Source of the DNA: Chloroflexota bacterium
GTDB taxonomy: Bacteria; Chloroflexota; Dehalococcoidia; UBA2979
Assembly (NCBI GenBank): GCA_002701625.1
Contig: NZWK01000058.1
Location: 1 to 6,218, forward strand
Length of the DNA: 6,218 nucleotides
Direction of reading: 5' to 3'
Shown: piece after piece, positions 5,805 to 6,218 of the stretch
How the letters are laid out: the number at the start of each line of letters is the position of its first letter
How positions within the stretch are numbered: position 1 is the first letter of the stretch
Position numbers and translations under genes: made by a program
Notes under the pieces: generated by a model
What the model saw: the letters and a program-made list of their open reading frames with translations, nothing else
Database searches by the model: none
What the model was told of the DNA's origin: nothing

Positions 5805-6218
5805 TTATTTAGGATTATGGATAATCCAGTACTCGTATGCATCTTGTAGTGCGAGCCAAGAGGCCTCGATTACGTCAGTTGAGGCGCCGACGGTGCGCCA
5901 TCTGTTTTTGCCATCACTGGACTCAACTAATACTCTGACAGCCGCATCAGCGCCTGCTTTTGAGTCAATGATGCGTACTTTGTAATCTGTGAGATGAACC
6001 TCTGCTATTCCTGGATAAGTCTCGGTGAGAGCTTTCCGGACAGCGGCATCCATTGCGGATACGGGTCCATTACCATCTGCTGCTACTTGCGTTAATTTAT
6101 TATCAACGCGTATTTTGATCATCGCCTCTGCTTGCATATCGTTATACGAAAACACTGATTCATCTATATCGGTTGAAGTGTCTTCGGTCGATCGTGGCTT
6201 AGCTCCTACGTAGCGGTC
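5805..6218 (-). CDS. cimA: Citramalate synthase, C-terminal allosteric domain, 5'-truncated by window edge
   Basis: The frame is open from the right edge (137 residues visible) to a TAA at 5807-5805. Only the end of the protein is present; the catalytic TIM barrel lies outside. The visible part matches the LeuA/CimA regulatory dimer domain that binds the end-product amino acid: AEAMIKIRV (30-38), AADGNGPVSAMDAAVRKAL (46-64), HLTDYKVRIIDS (75-86), VRVLVESSDG (94-103) and the terminal WRTVGASTDVIEASWLAL (107-124). The TVG-S-x-x-x-IEASW-AL-D-x-x-EY ending is characteristic of the CimA type that condenses pyruvate and acetyl-CoA to (R)-citramalate for threonine-independent isoleucine synthesis, rather than of classic LeuA. 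A GTG at 6155 is internal, since homologous sequence and open frame continue upstream of it. A 2-isopropylmalate synthase paralogue is the main alternative. Confidence 0.87.
   Translation of the reverse strand, partial: DRYVGAKPRSTEDTSTDIDESVFSYNDMQAEAMIKIRVDNKLTQVAADGNGPVSAMDAAVRKALTETYPGIAEVHLTDYKVRIIDSKAGADAAVRVLVESSDGKNRWRTVGASTDVIEASWLALQDAYEYWIIHNPK

Noticed and set aside
6155..6155. GTG as the start of a separate small protein of 116 residues
   Set aside because: The frame stays open for a further 21 codons to the window edge and the protein is plainly the C-terminal domain of CimA, so this codon is internal.

Overview
The window reads as a moderately AT-rich bacterial chromosome segment with no mobile elements, tRNAs, rRNAs or CRISPR arrays. 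The combination of an anaerobic-type or salvage cobTSU cluster, a CimA-type citramalate synthase, a c-di-AMP riboswitch and a PaaG-like crotonase would fit an uncultured Chloroflexota (Dehalococcoidia/SAR202-like) genome. That placement is inference from gene style only; no marker gene in the window settles it.

Layout, left to right. (1) Positions 1-1611, minus strand: the first 537 residues of a secreted, probably lipid-anchored protein with a chymotrypsin/HtrA-like fold whose catalytic His and Ser appear to be replaced; its 3' end lies beyond the left edge. (2) A 128-base divergent intergenic region. (3) Positions 1740-2555, plus strand: a complete enoyl-CoA hydratase/isomerase family protein. 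(4) Positions 2613-5132, minus strand: a compact operon transcribed cobT-cobS-cobU, which convergently meets the crotonase gene. cobT and cobS overlap by ATGA, and cobS and cobU are 10 bases apart. cobU carries two perfect tandem inverted repeats inside its coding sequence. (5) Positions 5221-5670, plus strand: a strong sigma-70-type promoter, a well-conserved c-di-AMP (ydaO-yuaA) riboswitch, a hairpin expression platform that overlaps the Shine-Dalgarno, and a single 71-residue zinc-ribbon gene. (6) Positions 5805-6218, minus strand: the C-terminal allosteric domain of citramalate synthase, with its 5' part beyond the right edge.

How the genes work together. CobU activates adenosylcobinamide (to the phosphate and then the GDP form), CobT makes alpha-ribazole phosphate from nicotinate mononucleotide and a benzimidazole base, and CobS joins the two halves at the membrane, so the operon covers nucleotide-loop assembly of cobalamin. 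The riboswitch unit is independent: the only plus-strand gene between the riboswitch and the convergent cimA is the zinc-ribbon protein, so this small protein is the apparent sole target of c-di-AMP sensing here. That is the most interesting feature of the window.
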